Assembly (NCBI GenBank): GCA_964059195.1
Contig: CAXKWD010000005.1
Coordinates: 143,741,686-143,805,685 of the forward strand
Reading direction: 5' to 3'
Source of the DNA: Ectobius pallidus
Taxonomy: Eukaryota; Arthropoda; Insecta; Blattodea; Ectobiidae
DNA: 64,000 nt
In this document: positions 33,444 through 45,532 of the stretch, one piece after another
Numbering within the stretch: the first letter of the stretch is position 1
How the letters are laid out: every line of letters starts with the position of its first letter
Position numbers and translations under genes: made by a program
Notes under the pieces: generated by a model
Told to the model about the DNA's origin: nothing
The model's input: the letters and a program-made list of their open reading frames with translations, nothing else
Databases searched by the model: none

Positions 33444-34179
33444 CATGGCCCGGATTCTAATGACATGTCATCTTTTTATTGATGCTGCATAGATATTGCC
33501 AACTTGTGGATAAATCCTAATCACGTCCTCTAGATTATAGAAATGCATTTTTTATTAGGTCATTTTTGTCATATTATGCTTTTTTATATTTTTAGGGCAT
33601 TTATTTCAATTTTAGGTAATTATTTTGTCATTTTCGTGTAATTTTCTTCCTTATTTAGTCATTTTCATGTATTTACATTGAGTGTATTAACTTTCTTTCG
33701 TCGCTAGCAGTTCTCTCTTTGAAGTGTTGTTTGTTTAATGCAAGAAGGAAAAGTGTTGTCATGTCTCAGTCAAAAATGAGAATAAAAGAAACGCCAAAAT
33801 GTTCTATTATATTACTATTATTAGTAGATTGACTTGGCACCTGCTTGGATTTGAGAGTGAAAACTACTGTTTACCCTCAATAAACAATAATACAATCCAG
33901 TAGACCGCAAAAGGAAATGCCGAAGTTTGACTCACCAGTGCCTCAGTGCCAGTATAAATTTCCATGAGAAAAGAACATTTACAATATTACAGTTATTTAC
34001 AGTTTTTACAATTATGTACAAACTAGTCTACAACTTTGTGTGTACAATAATCATTTTTTATAAATAAAATATCAGTTTTTAGGTCATTTTTATAATTATT
34101 AAGTCATTTTCTTTAAAAGTTAGGGTCATTTTATAGGTAATTTTTCAAACAATTTTAGGTCATCAGAATCCGGGCCCTG
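33444..34179 (+). mobile_element. hAT MITE family M1, copy A
   Basis: Ends are CATGGCCCGGATTCTAATGA and, inverted, CAGGGCCCGGATTCTGATGA. Flanking octamers ATGATAAT (33436-33443) and AAGATAAT (34180-34187) differ at one base. Length 736 bp. Both flanks of the interior carry many AGGTCATTTT units. The central part (33700-33890) is shared with copy B at 62661-63350 but carries no recognisable transposase domain. Confidence 0.92.
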
Positions 34180-34187
34180 AAGATAAT

Positions 34188-34600
34188 ACATAATGTTTCA
34201 TGCTATCACAGTTCGTTTATAAGTAATGCAAAACTGATTTAGTAAATGACTTACCAAATGAAGTCCAGTATTTTCAGAAAATCACTTACCTGAAACAAAA
34301 AATATTAATACATGTTAGATAAATTACTTTTGCACATTATGATGAGCTATATTTCAATTATAGCACATTACGATACTCGTGTGGGAAGCCTGTTTTAACG
34401 GAATCGGTAAGTTAGGAAAAAGCTATACGAAGTAGATCTGAGATTCTGTTATACTTTCACACACGTGTGTCACAGAATTGTATTTACAATAGGGGGAAAA
34501 CCTGAAAAAACTTTGTGAGAGAATGTAAGCTCCAAGTGCGTCAACCTTAACACGTTATTATTTTATCCTGGTGCACTGCCATCTTGATCTTATGCATCAT
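34188..34600. other. No gene recognised
   Basis: AT-rich, nothing assignable. Confidence 0.5.
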
Positions 34601-34614
34601 CACATAGACTGTAT

Positions 34615-35004
34615 TTGGCAGCGATTGATTGCGATTCTCACAAGTTGTTAACGGTCATAGTGCGTGTTTCTATTTTCCTTTCTTACGAAGTTAGGTTTCC
34701 GGTTCTGGATACTGCAGGTTCGACTTCCCACCATGATAGCATGAATGGTAAATGGATGAAAAAACACTATAGTATAAAAAATAATTTTAGTGATGGATTG
34801 CAAAAACAATTTAGTGGGAGTCATTCAATAAAAATATATATTCTCAAAGAAAAATTTCTCCTGGGTGGGAACCAAACAGGAATTTTATCTCTGTACTCTG
34901 AACCCGAGAATATTCAGCTACCGCAGGTCGTACTCAGTCCCAAACCATACCTATTCCTGACTAACAATATTCACACCTTTACAGTGCATCGAGGAATTAT
35001 CTAA
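34615..35004 (+). CDS. Unrecognised open reading frame, 129 codons
   Basis: This is the longest open frame in the window apart from the RT frame at the left edge. It starts MAAIDCDSHKLL and contains a lysine- and serine-rich middle. I recognise no domain, signal peptide or membrane segment. In AT-rich DNA a frame of this length can arise by chance, and no repeat family overlaps it. A plus-strand frame of 70 codons at 35173-35385 follows after a gap and is also unassigned. A host exon is possible but unsupported. Confidence 0.15.
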   Translation: MAAIDCDSHKLLTVIVRVSIFLSYEVRFPVLDTAGSTSHHDSMNGKWMKKHYSIKNNFSDGLQKQFSGSHSIKIYILKEKFLLGGNQTGILSLYSEPENIQLPQVVLSPKPYLFLTNNIHTFTVHRGII

Positions 35005-35389
35005 ATCTGATGCATACAAAGTGTTTAAAATAATGTTAATCGGCATCATTGAGGTCGATGAAAATATTATGCAACAAGCATTTATTAAAACCCGACTACC
35101 TTCAACCGTTTCACTGAAGATGTCCATCGCAGCAGTGGATTAAACGTCTGGGTATTTTACTTCCAGCAGACTATGGAAAATCAGCCCGGAAAAATCTTAA
35201 ATACAACAGGAATTGTATACATGCCTCTGAATGTACGAGACTACCGAATTTACGCACACATAGATGTAATCGACCTTGGTTGGCATCAAACCTGTGAAAT
35301 CCAGTGTATAAGTAACTGTTTCAGCCAGACCATCAGTACACATATTAATAGCACTGAATGGGGTAGAAACGTGGCCCCTACCTGATCAC

Positions 35390-36370
35390 TGAATATGATA
35401 CGTTCATTAAACTGGCAGATCACACCCCTTATGTCTACAAGGTATGTAGAATATTTCACACATGCCATAATAATGCTGATTTATGAAGATGTAAATGAGT
35501 AAGAGAGGAAAGCCCCTGAATGTGCTGAGGTAGGAAATTCTACACCTAGGAGCGCACTTTCTTTGATTTAGTACTTCGGGGCGTAACAGAGTAAAAGCAC
35601 ACAGCAATGATTTCTCCAGCTAAGTGGAAATACAAGAGCAGCTAGCTCCATAATTACGTGCCTTATGAATTGCATGTTTCTGCCAGGAGTGTTATAATTT
35701 TCCGCTTCTCCCAACTTTACGTGAACAGTAATTATTACTTTACAAATGTGAGTGCCGAATGACAAAGTATTTTTCTTTCCGCACCTGTTGAAACTAAAGA
35801 ACTGTTAACTCGCCAAGTTCTATTAAAGCAGCAATTCCAGCTATTCAGAATTTGGTTAAAAGCAGCGTTGTTCATACTATCAAGAATTTAGTTTCGAAAA
35901 ATGAAGTTCACATAATACAAACAAGACATTGCCAAAGAAAATATTATTACGTAATACTGTGTTAAAAGAACAAGAAGAAAAAAAAAGAAAGTTTTCTTCA
36001 TCTCTTCATGATTATATTTCACCCTCTTTGTGGAGGTAAACAAAAAACAAAAAAGATTATGTATTTGCTGACTTTCTTGGTCAGTGACGAGCGGCTGGAA
36101 TAGGAATGACTTCACTTATATCAAGCAAAATTTGAATGGAAAAACAGCATTTCTACGTTCTCTAAGTTAAAATGTTCTTCCTACTCTATTGTCCATAGAG
36201 CATAATGAACCATCATTTCGCGTCCGCTCTTTATTTAGATGTACAGACAGATTGTTTAAGGATATGTTTATAATATTTTATTAAACAAATCCAATGGAGG
36301 CAAGCCAAGCAGCGCCTCCAGGATACTGAGTGGAGTGGTGCGCAAAGCTCTGGTAATCCCCAAACACGCG
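35390..36370. other. No gene recognised
   Basis: AT-rich with small frames; nothing assignable. Confidence 0.5.
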
Positions 36371-36439
36371 TAAGGGTTAGATTTTATTTTGTTTGTTCTT
36401 GGTAGTCTGTGTCGTAACACAACAGAAGCATAGATGATG

Positions 36440-36640
36440 GAATGCCTAATTATGGAGACGTAGGGCCAATGTTTTCCACCAAGGAGTTTCTTCAGATGAA
36501 GATTCGTGCCAAATCCGGACTATAGGGAAGGTGGTCGGATTGTTTCCAACAATCAAAAGATGCGATCAGATCTTGAGTTTGTTTGGCTGTGTGTGACCGG
36601 AATTGTCATGAACCAAAGGATTCCACACCTTTTGTTCTGA
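36440..36640 (-). pseudogene. Mariner transposase fragment, frameshifted
   Basis: On the minus strand VHDNSGHTQPNKLKI (near 36615-36570) contains the second catalytic aspartate. After a stop and a frameshift, PYSPDLA (near 36530) holds the conserved lead-in to the third, but the third aspartate itself is lost in a damaged stretch. HLKKLLGGKH (near 36505-36475) then resumes in another frame. This is the order expected in mariner transposases. At least two frameshifts and one stop make it inactive; no terminal repeats were found nearby. Confidence 0.65.
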
Positions 36641-36734
36641 ATTGTATTTTCTTGGTGGAAAATATTTCAACGACGATGATGTGAAACAATAAGCAGACTT
36701 GGCTTTCATTACAGGCGGCATAATTCTTTTACGA

Positions 36735-37820
36735 AGGCATAAAAAAACTGGTTTCCAGTTACAGGTGCCTCGATAACGGTGGTGACTATGTGGAGAAATA
36801 TTGTAAGGTGTAACGTAATAAATGATAACAGAGTATCTGTTCTGTTATAAAAAAATTATCGGTACTTACTTTAAAAACACGCCTCGTAAATTAACATCAT
36901 GCTGTTTCAATTATAAACGCTTTAAATGAAAATTCCACGAATTCCATTAATGCAATGAATCAAGTGACAATACTCTACCTATTCAAAGGAGCTATTATGT
37001 AGTGTATGGACTCATATAACATAAAATGGGTTATAGACAGATTTTGCATTGTAATATTCATTTAAATCTGTTAATTGAGTAAGGCTTAGAATGGCTAGCA
37101 ATGGGTGGTTAAGCTCCACGGAAAATATAATATGATGGCAGCATATGGTAATTGCCAAGGCTACAGACTGTAATGAATAGAAGTGGAATAATTAAACCAG
37201 CACTGGACATACTAAAATACCATATTACATTACCATGTGATGAGAAAAAAGAATTTAAATACATTATGGAGTTGACAGTTCATTAAAACAGTACAATAAA
37301 CTCGTTTTCAATTTCGTTAATGCACTTATAGAAATCTGTTGTAAATCTGATACTGCATTAGACCAATTACAGCAACATGAATAGCCAATACAATTCAACT
37401 GCATGTGTCAGAAGCTAATTAAATGAAAAATCTGGACACATATATGTAAAAGTGTGTCGTTGAAAATAAATAAATAACATAAATCGAAAACAAATGTAGT
37501 TAATTTGTTTCTACACAATTCGATGATACTTATCACTTACAGGTACTATAATAGAAAAAGTGCGATGTGAAACACAAATCTTGTTCTATCCTCAACTTCT
37601 CGCTTCCCATTCTATGACGCAGTCAGTTTTCTAAAGTTATCGTGCAAGTTCAACTGTCTCAATGTCATGGAAAAATAAATATTATTGAGAAGGAAAGAAT
37701 TAAGGGAATAGGCAGGTGGAACTTCTCCCTTTTTTAATTTAGAAGTGTGCAAATTTTACAACATATGTTTATTACTCATACAATACTAGCAATTCACAAT
37801 TAGACTCAGTGTTATTAACG
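36735..37820. other. No gene recognised
   Basis: AT-rich, nothing assignable. Confidence 0.5.
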
Positions 37821-37833
37821 TTTAATCTTTATT

Positions 37834-38117
37834 GATGATGATGATGAGTGTTCTGCCCGAAGGCAGGTCCAGACCCGGGACGAAGCCATGGGGTGATGAC
37901 CACGACTCGTCCGAGGTGATTCAGGCAAGGATGATACCGCGGAGATTTGCCATTGCCTCTCGCGGGATGGGAATGAAAAGACACAACACAACACCCAGTC
38001 CTGAACCCAGGAAGGAAATTTTCCACCACTGAAAAATCAGCGACCCGGCCGGGATTCCAACCCGGGCCGCCAGGGTGAAAGGTAGTCACGCTACCAACTC
38101 GACCACGGCGGCGGACT
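37834..38117 (-). mobile_element. tRNA-derived SINE, family C, full length with TSDs
   Basis: On the minus strand it begins CCGCCGCCGTGGTCGAGTTG (box A) and has CCCGGGTTGGAATCCCGG (box B), a GC-rich body, and an (ATC)n tail seen on the plus strand as (GATGAT)n at 37834-37846. ATCTTTATT flanks it at 37825-37833 and 38118-38126. The element is strikingly GC-rich compared with its surroundings, consistent with a recent insertion. No second copy lies in the window. Confidence 0.88.
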
Positions 38118-38126
38118 ATCTTTATT

Positions 38127-40010
38127 ATAAACAAAGAAAACATATTAAAATATAATTTTAATATATTTCTCTTTAAATAACTCTGAATACATTAGAGATA
38201 AAGAAATTAAGCTTTTAAAAAACAACGAAACTGCTACCTCTTGATCAAGATTTGTGGGTATTTTGCATTTACTATAATTCGCAAATGTTCTCTAAATGAA
38301 TACTAATGTTTAACATTTTAAAAGCAAAATGATTGATTCTACCTTTCAAAATAAGTTCTATATGCCTGAAATGAGGAAAACGGAATAATAAAAGAATGCT
38401 GAAAATTTAATTATTTTTTATCCCATATGCATAGTTCTGCAGGTATTCAACTTTGTATATAATAAATATAATAAATTACCATTATCCAGAAAACTGAAGT
38501 CAAAGTTGTAACGAACCATCAATCCCACTGTCCAGGAATTTAAATAGCTGATTTGTTAGGTAAAAAGTCGCTTTACTAAATCGTGTTTCATATCAACAAT
38601 ACGGTGGAGAAGTCTAGATAACATTGAGAAATTTTTCGGAATTTTTATTTGAAAATTTCAAAACCTTTACCAGTCCATTCTCGTACAACCTAATATGTAG
38701 AAGTTTTGACTTGTATCATTCCCCAAATTTCCGAGATTCTCTAGCGCACTTAAGGAATGTGTATTGTATACTACTCTTTCTAGGATAACGATTTACCTGA
38801 TCATTAGATGTTACTTACGCGAAAATAATGAATCACATAGAACAGGTGTTGTCAGGGTACAAGAATACCAACTTCATCGATACATCGATTACTTCAGTGC
38901 AGGCAGTGCAGAAGATCTTGCATGGAACTTAGCTGCCTCATGACTATGAGTTATTATCGAATAAAAAAGCACTATCGTAGAAATATCTTGGAGTTCTTTG
39001 CATTTTTCTAATCCACTACGTCCTGTTTTGAAAATTTGCTTTTATTACGCTTTGGAAGAAATTATACGTACTATCTTCGGTGCTTTTCTGACCTGAATAT
39101 GCTTCATTATCAGTATAGATAGCATTGGTATTACATTCAAGAGAATGTTATAAATAATTCATGTTAGCAGGAAAATGTGTATTTTTTAAGAATTGGAAAT
39201 TCACTTCATACTCGCATGATATTCTGTATATGAGAAGACTAAATACACCAGGGAAGAATGGTACGAATTTTAATTTTTCGCTATGAGTTACATCTCAAGG
39301 CGTCAAGATTTGAAATACGCTCAGTAAAAAATGTAATATTGCACTTCGTCCAGCGATTTTAATAAACCCAAGTTCTTTCTTCAGAAATGTTCAGGATTTT
39401 AAATTTCGAAACATTTACACATCTTCGAGTCCTTGAAACTTTCCGATGTAAACAGAAATAAGGGGATTGTAAATAGCTGGGCGATATAAAACGAGAAGAA
39501 TTCACTTTCATATTATATAACGTACGAAAAATGACAGGAGATGCATAGCATCCTAAAACAGGGGGAAACATCTGTGCTTCATGGCGGTTTCTTATAAGGT
39601 TAAGTCCACATCCTTCAAATACTTCAACCGTTATAGAAAAAGTCTTATTAAGACGTAGAATTTTAATAAGTGTTGACTTAAAGTGAAGAAAACTCTACTT
39701 AGTATATGGATATATTAGTGGAAACAGTACGTAGCATTCACCTCAACGAAATATAACAATAATCCACTCCACATTATGCACTTCATTTTTTTATATTTTC
39801 AGTCAACTTTTGACGAAATACTGTATATTGTACTGTATTATACACAGTATACTTAATATGTGTAGTACTGCAGAGTCCTATATTTTATTATGTAATGATC
39901 TAAAGCACTCATGATTTAAAATAAAAAGGAGCTGAGCAATCAATTAGTGGAATGGAGAAAACATCGAACGGAAGGGCGAGAGAGAATCCTACTACAAGCG
40001 TCTTTATCAC
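38127..40010. other. No gene recognised
   Basis: AT-rich, nothing assignable. Confidence 0.5.
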
Positions 40011-40021
40011 TACGTTATTAG

Positions 40022-40634
40022 TAGGCCCGGATTTTGATGACATATCTTTTAGCAGAAACATCATGGACGTTGCCCACTAGTGCAGATACTCTGATCATGA
40101 CTCCTAGACTATTAAAATGGTAATTTTTGGGGTATTTTTTGGTCATTTATCCCCACTTTTAGGTAGATTTTGAAGAAAAATCCACCTATTTGTTTTTATG
40201 TCATTTTTAGAATTTAATGTCATTATTTGGTCATTTTTGGCCAACCTACAGTCTTTCTTTCCACATTTCATATTTTAGGTAATTTTCTAAAATATAAAGT
40301 CAATATTTCCTTATTTTGTGTTTCTCGCATTATATAGACATTTTGTGCATTTACTTACATTGAATATTATGGGAACTCTAAATAAGCATATATAAATAGA
40401 TCATGTTATAATTTTAATTGGGATACAGAAAGACAGTATTTTCATATAACCTATTAACTAATTGGGTCAACAACATCAATGTAGAATAGACACAAATCTG
40501 ATGAATAAACTACTATTTTCATACAAATTTTTGGGTCATTATGTTAGTATTTGGGTCAATTTTTGTTGTATTTTTGCAGTCATTTTATAGCTCATTTTAT
40601 AATTATTTTTAGGTCATCAAAATCCGGACCCTGG
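40022..40634 (+). mobile_element. hAT MITE family M1, copy C
   Basis: The left end TAGGCCCGGATTTTGATGAC has lost part of the first bases. The right end reads inward CAGGGTCCGGATTTTGATGA. The octamer GTTATTAG flanks both sides exactly (40014-40021, 40635-40642). At 613 bp it is the shortest of the three and the most diverged inside, but the ends keep the array of GGTCATTTTT units. Confidence 0.9.
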
Positions 40635-40653
40635 TTATTAGTCTCATCTTAAA

Positions 40654-41536
40654 CTAGCAAGTGCCCGTGGCTTCGCCTGCGTTTATTTACTCAGCCGCTA
40701 TATGTTTGATTGAAATAATTTAATTTGTAATTTAAATTTATTTTTATCGAAACAGACATAGGTTTTAAACAAATTATATGAATTGCATAAAATTAGCCTA
40801 CATTGCTTTCATAGAAAATAAATAATTAAACTACTAAAACGAACCTTGTACTGCCATAAGTTATGAGCATACAGATTTGATATCAAACTATTAAAACGAA
40901 CCACAGATTCATTAACCTTACATGCAAATCATGCATCATCAATTAAAACGATTGATAAATATTCCGCCTTCGATTTGAATTTCACGATTAAAGTGCATCA
41001 ACCGTGGGGAGGGGGGGGAGAATGACCGAAGATTCAAGTTTCCTAGCCCAAAAAAAATCCGCATAATGAGATTTTTTCAATGTTTTCTAATTCAAGACTG
41101 TATTCATGATTGCCCTTCAGTCCACCTGTGTAAAAATTCAGATTTCTGCGTGTCGTAATGTCATAAACAAATAGATCAAGCAGAGCAGGCTAACAAAATC
41201 GAAGGGATGGATAAATTGATGTGTTAAGATGTAGAAAAAAGATTCAGCTATGCTCTTTCTGTCCCGGCAGCTATGGCAGCATACCAAGGTCATCTGCAAT
41301 TAATTTTACAATTGAAATATATTAGCCAAAACTGGTTCTTCGATAATTTTTCTGCCATTTTTCGCTCATAACTCATGAACGAAATAAAAAATTAGACATC
41401 CGGCTTCAAGGTGCATTTGGACACCCTTCACACCATCTACTATGTTAAACATTTCAGAACTCTGCGAGCATAGGTTTGCCTATATATCCCACACAGACAA
41501 ATGAGAAACAGACAAACACGTATTATTATATAGACT
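40654..41536 (+). repeat. Old interspersed repeat with a 'tggcttcgcctgcgt' head
   Basis: It starts ACTAGCAAGTGCCCGTGGCT and ends near ACAGACAAATGAGAAACAGAC followed by TATTATTATATAGACT. Repeats with this kind of head and a CAGACAAA-type tail are common in arthropod genomes, though I cannot name the class. AAGTGCCCGT is also found at the end of the R1 repeat at 42895. No coding sequence is visible. Confidence 0.45.
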
Positions 41537-41895
41537 AAGCCCACTTCTGAATAATAGTGGCCTAGTCTTTGTGAGAACAAGCGTGTACTTAAAAAAATAT
41601 ATTTTCAACAATTCGATTACTGGTGAAATTAAAAGTAATATGCTTTTTAAGATTTAATTAAAGAAAGTAGATACGAAGAACTACGATCTTTTTCATGGTA
41701 AGAATACCTTACTTTAAAAGTAACAATGAGTATCAATTGAATTCGTATGTGTTGAGGAATTCAAAAGATTTAATAAAGGGAGTCACGTTCGAACAGATAT
41801 TGGAAGTCTAATTGCACAGACTTCTAAACGTGCACTTCTTCAACTTGAAAGTTTTCCTTGGAGAGAAAGGAAAAAATTCTCTCACTTCCTAAAAA

Positions 41896-42261
41896 GTGAT
41901 TTGCATACAAAACATTTTCACTGGCAATCTCCTTTTCAGTTTGACTGTTTACTTCTTTTCATTTTATCTGTTACGCCTCTCACTACAGCAAACTATAGTG
42001 CAGGTAAACCAGAGTTGCCGCACAAGAATAGGGTCTACTTATTTTGTGTTTAAGATTAAAATATACAACAAAGCTTGTTTCCTCTTAGATTACGTTCGGC
42101 AGGGATAAATTGCCTCCACAATTTTAAAAAAAAGTATGAAAGCCTCTGGAGGAGGGATGAGCAAATTGCCTCGCTTCTATAACTGTATGATCAGCAGATA
42201 CCCCGATCTCGCAGTTTACCCCAATTTTAAATTTAATAAGTATGTAAAACATTTTTTGTAA
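41896..42261 (+). pseudogene. Open frame broken by one stop, upstream of a LINE-like 3' UTR
   Basis: A 70-codon frame (41896-42108) continues in the same frame after its stop for another 50 codons (42109-42261), ending PNFKFNKYVKHFL. It directly precedes the 3' UTR feature at 42262. It may be the end of that retroelement's last ORF, but I recognise no RT or nuclease motif. Confidence 0.25.
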
Positions 42262-42655
42262 TTTTATTAGCTTTAAGTCATTTATTTTTATTATTATTTA
42301 TTGTATGTATTTGTGTTTAATATTTTTTTCTCCTTTTTGTAAATCTGTCTTTTCTTTTTCTAGCTCTGTTTAACATTTTCACCTTTTTTATAAGTGTGTC
42401 ATTCTTTCTCACTTTGTTTTTCGTTTCTCCTCTTTCTCCACTCTGATGTTCTGAATCTACACCCGAGCAGTTTGCTCATTCGGGTGTATTTCTAAATAAA
42501 TATTTGTTTCTTTTCTTTATTTTTTCTTTTCTTAAAATTTAATTTGGAAATTTGTAAATTGTTTTTGTTTAATTCTGTATTTTTGTATTTGTATTTGTAC
42601 ATAAGTTTGTAAATGTAATTTAAATTTAAATAAATAAATAAAAATAAATTATCAG
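42262..42655 (+). mobile_element. LINE-like 3' UTR with CACCCGA...TCGGGTG hairpin
   Basis: T-rich 3' UTR with the hairpin CACCCGAGCAGTTTGCTCATTCGGGTG at 42461-42487, then AAATAAATATTTG and an AT-rich tail ending (AAATAAATA)n. The copy at 50160-50620 has the same order, including GTATTTGTATTTGTA near the end. The two align over some 400 bases with gaps. Confidence 0.65.
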
Positions 42656-42671
42656 GAAGACAAAATTCCTT

Positions 42672-42895
42672 CTTTCTAAAATATTATCATAAAATAGGCA
42701 CTAAATTGGAATTTACTCCGGTACCGGTCAACCGATTTTGTCCAACATCAATAGGCGTCTTCCCATGGATGTTATAAATGCGTATACCAAGTTTTATGAA
42801 AATCAGATAAAGCGTATTTGAGTTATCGCGCGTACGGACGGACGGGCATACATTTTCCCTTCCCTAAGCAATCTCATAAAGTACCATACGGGCAC
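42672..42895 (-). repeat. Interspersed repeat, family R1 (copy 2)
   Basis: Inverted copy of 26262-26490, sharing GGTTGACCGGTACCGGAG, GTATACGCATTTATAACATC and TTTAGTGCCTATTTTATGAT. No target-site duplication identified. Confidence 0.75.
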
Positions 42896-43110
42896 TTAAT
42901 AAACCAACTATAAATATATTCAACTGTGTTTGTACTCCTTTTAGCTCCGAGGCTATAACAGGAGTTTGGGATCTGTGTCTGTACAGTAGGGTAGGCCATG
43001 GAACTATTGCTTGTCAATTGTTTCTATTGTCTGGGTGTTTTCTAATGGAGTCAATTTCAACTGACATTAATTTAAAAGGATATTATACAGGATGAATGGT
43101 AAGGATGATT

Positions 43111-43270
43111 CATGGTATGTAAATATCCAATTCGGCATTTGTCTTTACGACTGGGTAAACCATGAAAAGACCCATGTCAAATTGGCCGGCCACGGGATTT
43201 GAACCTGGGACCTCCCAAATGAGAATCCAAGACGTTACCATCTCGGCAACCTCGCTCGGTCCAACAATTA
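43111..43270 (-). mobile_element. tRNA-derived SINE, family B
   Basis: On the minus strand GAGCGAGGTTGCCGAGATGG (box A) and CCCAGGTTCAAATCCCGTGG (box B) match the head at 26640. The body, containing CATGGTTTACCCAGTCGTAA, matches the copy at 56757. ATGATTC flanks both sides (near 43105 and 43272) as a possible short duplication. Confidence 0.8.
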
Positions 43271-43587
43271 AAATGATTCGCATGACTCTGTTCAATGTTT
43301 TACCAAAAATTCTGGTAAGCAGATTCATCTTGGACAACCCTCTTTGTCGACAGGCAAAATAAAAGTATTAGTGACGCTCACGTGAGAACATCACCCGCAA
43401 AACTGTTGTTCGGTTACCTCAGGTATATTCCACTTCTCAAGAGTTTAATAGCTTAAGCTCTATGCCATCAATATTAATTTTCATTCATGCCTTCTTACGT
43501 CGGAAATTCGCAAATACATTATCCTAAACTTTCCTAGAATAGAAGTAAAATAAGCCAGGTAATCTGATAAAACAAAGTGCCAGACGG

Positions 43588-43668
43588 AACTGATGTTAAT
43601 GGGCCTCGAACCTGTGGCCTCCTTCACACGACTCCTAAGCAGCATGCTTTAGCTATCGCGGCTAAGAA
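43588..43668 (-). mobile_element. tRNA-like head
   Basis: On the minus strand CTTAGCCGCGATAGCTAAAG resembles box A, and CCACAGGTTCGAGGCCC resembles box B at normal spacing. Probably a SINE head or tRNA pseudogene. Confidence 0.5.
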
Positions 43669-43774
43669 GATCGGAGAAAGTTATAGGGGTGTTTTTGAAA
43701 CGTTGGAAGCCACGGGCCACTTCGGGCACTAACCATGAAGCATTTTATTTCTGTCACCAGTTTTATGGAATCTG

Positions 43775-43850
43775 AAGGTTCCCACTAGGATTTGAACGCG
43801 GGATTACTTGAAACATAAGCACTGTCTCGTGTTGAGCTAACCGGAGACTG
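43775..43850 (-). mobile_element. tRNA-like head
   Basis: On the minus strand GGTTAGCTCAACACGAGACA and CCGCGTTCAAATCCTAG provide boxes A and B at normal spacing. It lies only 107 bases from the previous tRNA-like head, in the same orientation. Confidence 0.5.
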
Positions 43851-45330
43851 GAGTCGAGCCATAAGCGTTGTTCACTATCATATGCCCCGAATCTTTCCAA
43901 GATTCGTAGGTCTAATATAGAGTATCCATTTCTTTTTATATTTAGCACCTAAATTCGTATATCTTCAATGAAATCTGAAAACGTTTCTCATAATGACGAA
44001 TTAATACTGAGAAAACTTAAGCCACATACTTGAAGAGTTAAGCATTTTCATTATTCGACATACCATCTGCTGTGAAAATAGTCTGACGACAACAGATAGC
44101 GGAATAATGGCCAACAAATTCATCTCATATTAATTTTTTTTCGTCGCCAAAAGGAGCTGCTATTAATAAACTAGATTTTTTAAGTCCTTCACATAACAAT
44201 GCAAACCATAGTTATGACAGGTCGTCAAGTAAAATATTCTACAGTGAAGAATTTTATTCAGAAAAAGAATTTGAAGCATATGAAGGTTATTTATTTGTAC
44301 AAATAATGTAATGTGGCATAGGGTTAGACCATTAATACACTTTAAAGTAGTACCTAGAATAAATAATTAAATTAAAGTCATAGTTTGTAATGAAAATAAA
44401 TTTATAAATTATTAATACAAGATTACAGAAAAGTTATTTGCTTTTTTGGGTACAGGCCTTTTTTAAACTTTTGAGATTTGGCTTTATTCTACAATATAAT
44501 ACTTATATATTCACAAGTATACTTTAATTAAACTAAAGTTACTGTAACACAACCTTTACTTCACTACTTGCCGACAACATAAAAAATACTATTCAACTTT
44601 TTAATGATTCTTCCGTCAAACGATTTAAAAAATCGAAGAGAATCATCATAACACCAGAAAATAAAATTTCAAACTACAACGCTTTAACAAGTAATGGAAA
44701 TTAATAATAATTATACTTCAAGACATACTTATGTTATGAAAGCTTTTAGGCTAGTTAAATTGCGATTTACTGATAGTGTGGTTTTTAGACAGCTTGGATT
44801 AAAAGTGTAATTTATCAGGAATAGTTGTAGGGCCTATTTCATTATTAAATAGACTAAAGTTGATACAAATTTAAAATGTTAAAATTCATTACGCCGTTAT
44901 AAATTTTAAATTTCTCATGGTGTCGTAAAATAGTCATAGCTTACTTGGTGACTGAAAAGCGTTGTCCATCATCCCTTATGTTGGCAGCCATGTACGAGAA
45001 AGGAATGAATCTCTATCTGCGTATGTACATACTAGACGGAAGGACATCTGGAAGCATCCCATTATGGTTGTAAGGTACGCGATAAAATTATTATTTCACA
45101 AAACATTAAAGTAGTGAATGATACACGTGGTAAAATGATATTTTTTCCCCTCGTAGGATTGCTACATTCGCCCTTACGGGTTCGTTTCGCAAACATACCT
45201 ACTCGCAAAATAAACTCTTTAATCGGGGAAATATTAACAACACAATAGTCAAACACTAACAGCCTTACTAATAAAAGCTGCTTATACCTGCGTTGAACGG
45301 TTGTTTGGTTGTTCACCGTGCAAGTTCTGC
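43851..45330. other. No gene recognised
   Basis: AT-rich; minus frame 45062-45316 has no recognised motif. Confidence 0.5.
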
Positions 45331-45334
45331 ATAA

Positions 45335-45510
45335 GCCGCATTACCAATAATCGGGGTGTAACTGCCGAGTTTACACCGGGATTGTACGTCCAACGTCATC
45401 AAATACGTCACGCTTTTCATGACGTTACTAGCCTCAGGCCATGAAGGGACTGCTGAACGCCATCTATCGGTGTAGCGGGAAAACAACGATGGATCGTCTG
45501 CAGACTAATT
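45335..45510. promoter_or_regulatory. CpG-dense patch with three TGACG/CGTCA sites
   Basis: About fourteen CpG in some 185 bases stand out against the AT-rich flanks. CGTCA at 45394-45398 and 45406-45410 and TGACG at 45420-45424 are CREB/ATF half-sites within 31 bases. This could be a promoter or first-exon region of a host gene with small unassigned frames downstream (45533-45900), or part of an unrecognised repeat. Confidence 0.2.
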
Positions 45511-45532
45511 GTAGTTTCAGTATTGCATTCTA

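Noticed and set aside
37829..38143. 104-codon minus-strand frame
   Set aside because: It is the translation of a GC-rich SINE, including its tRNA-like head.
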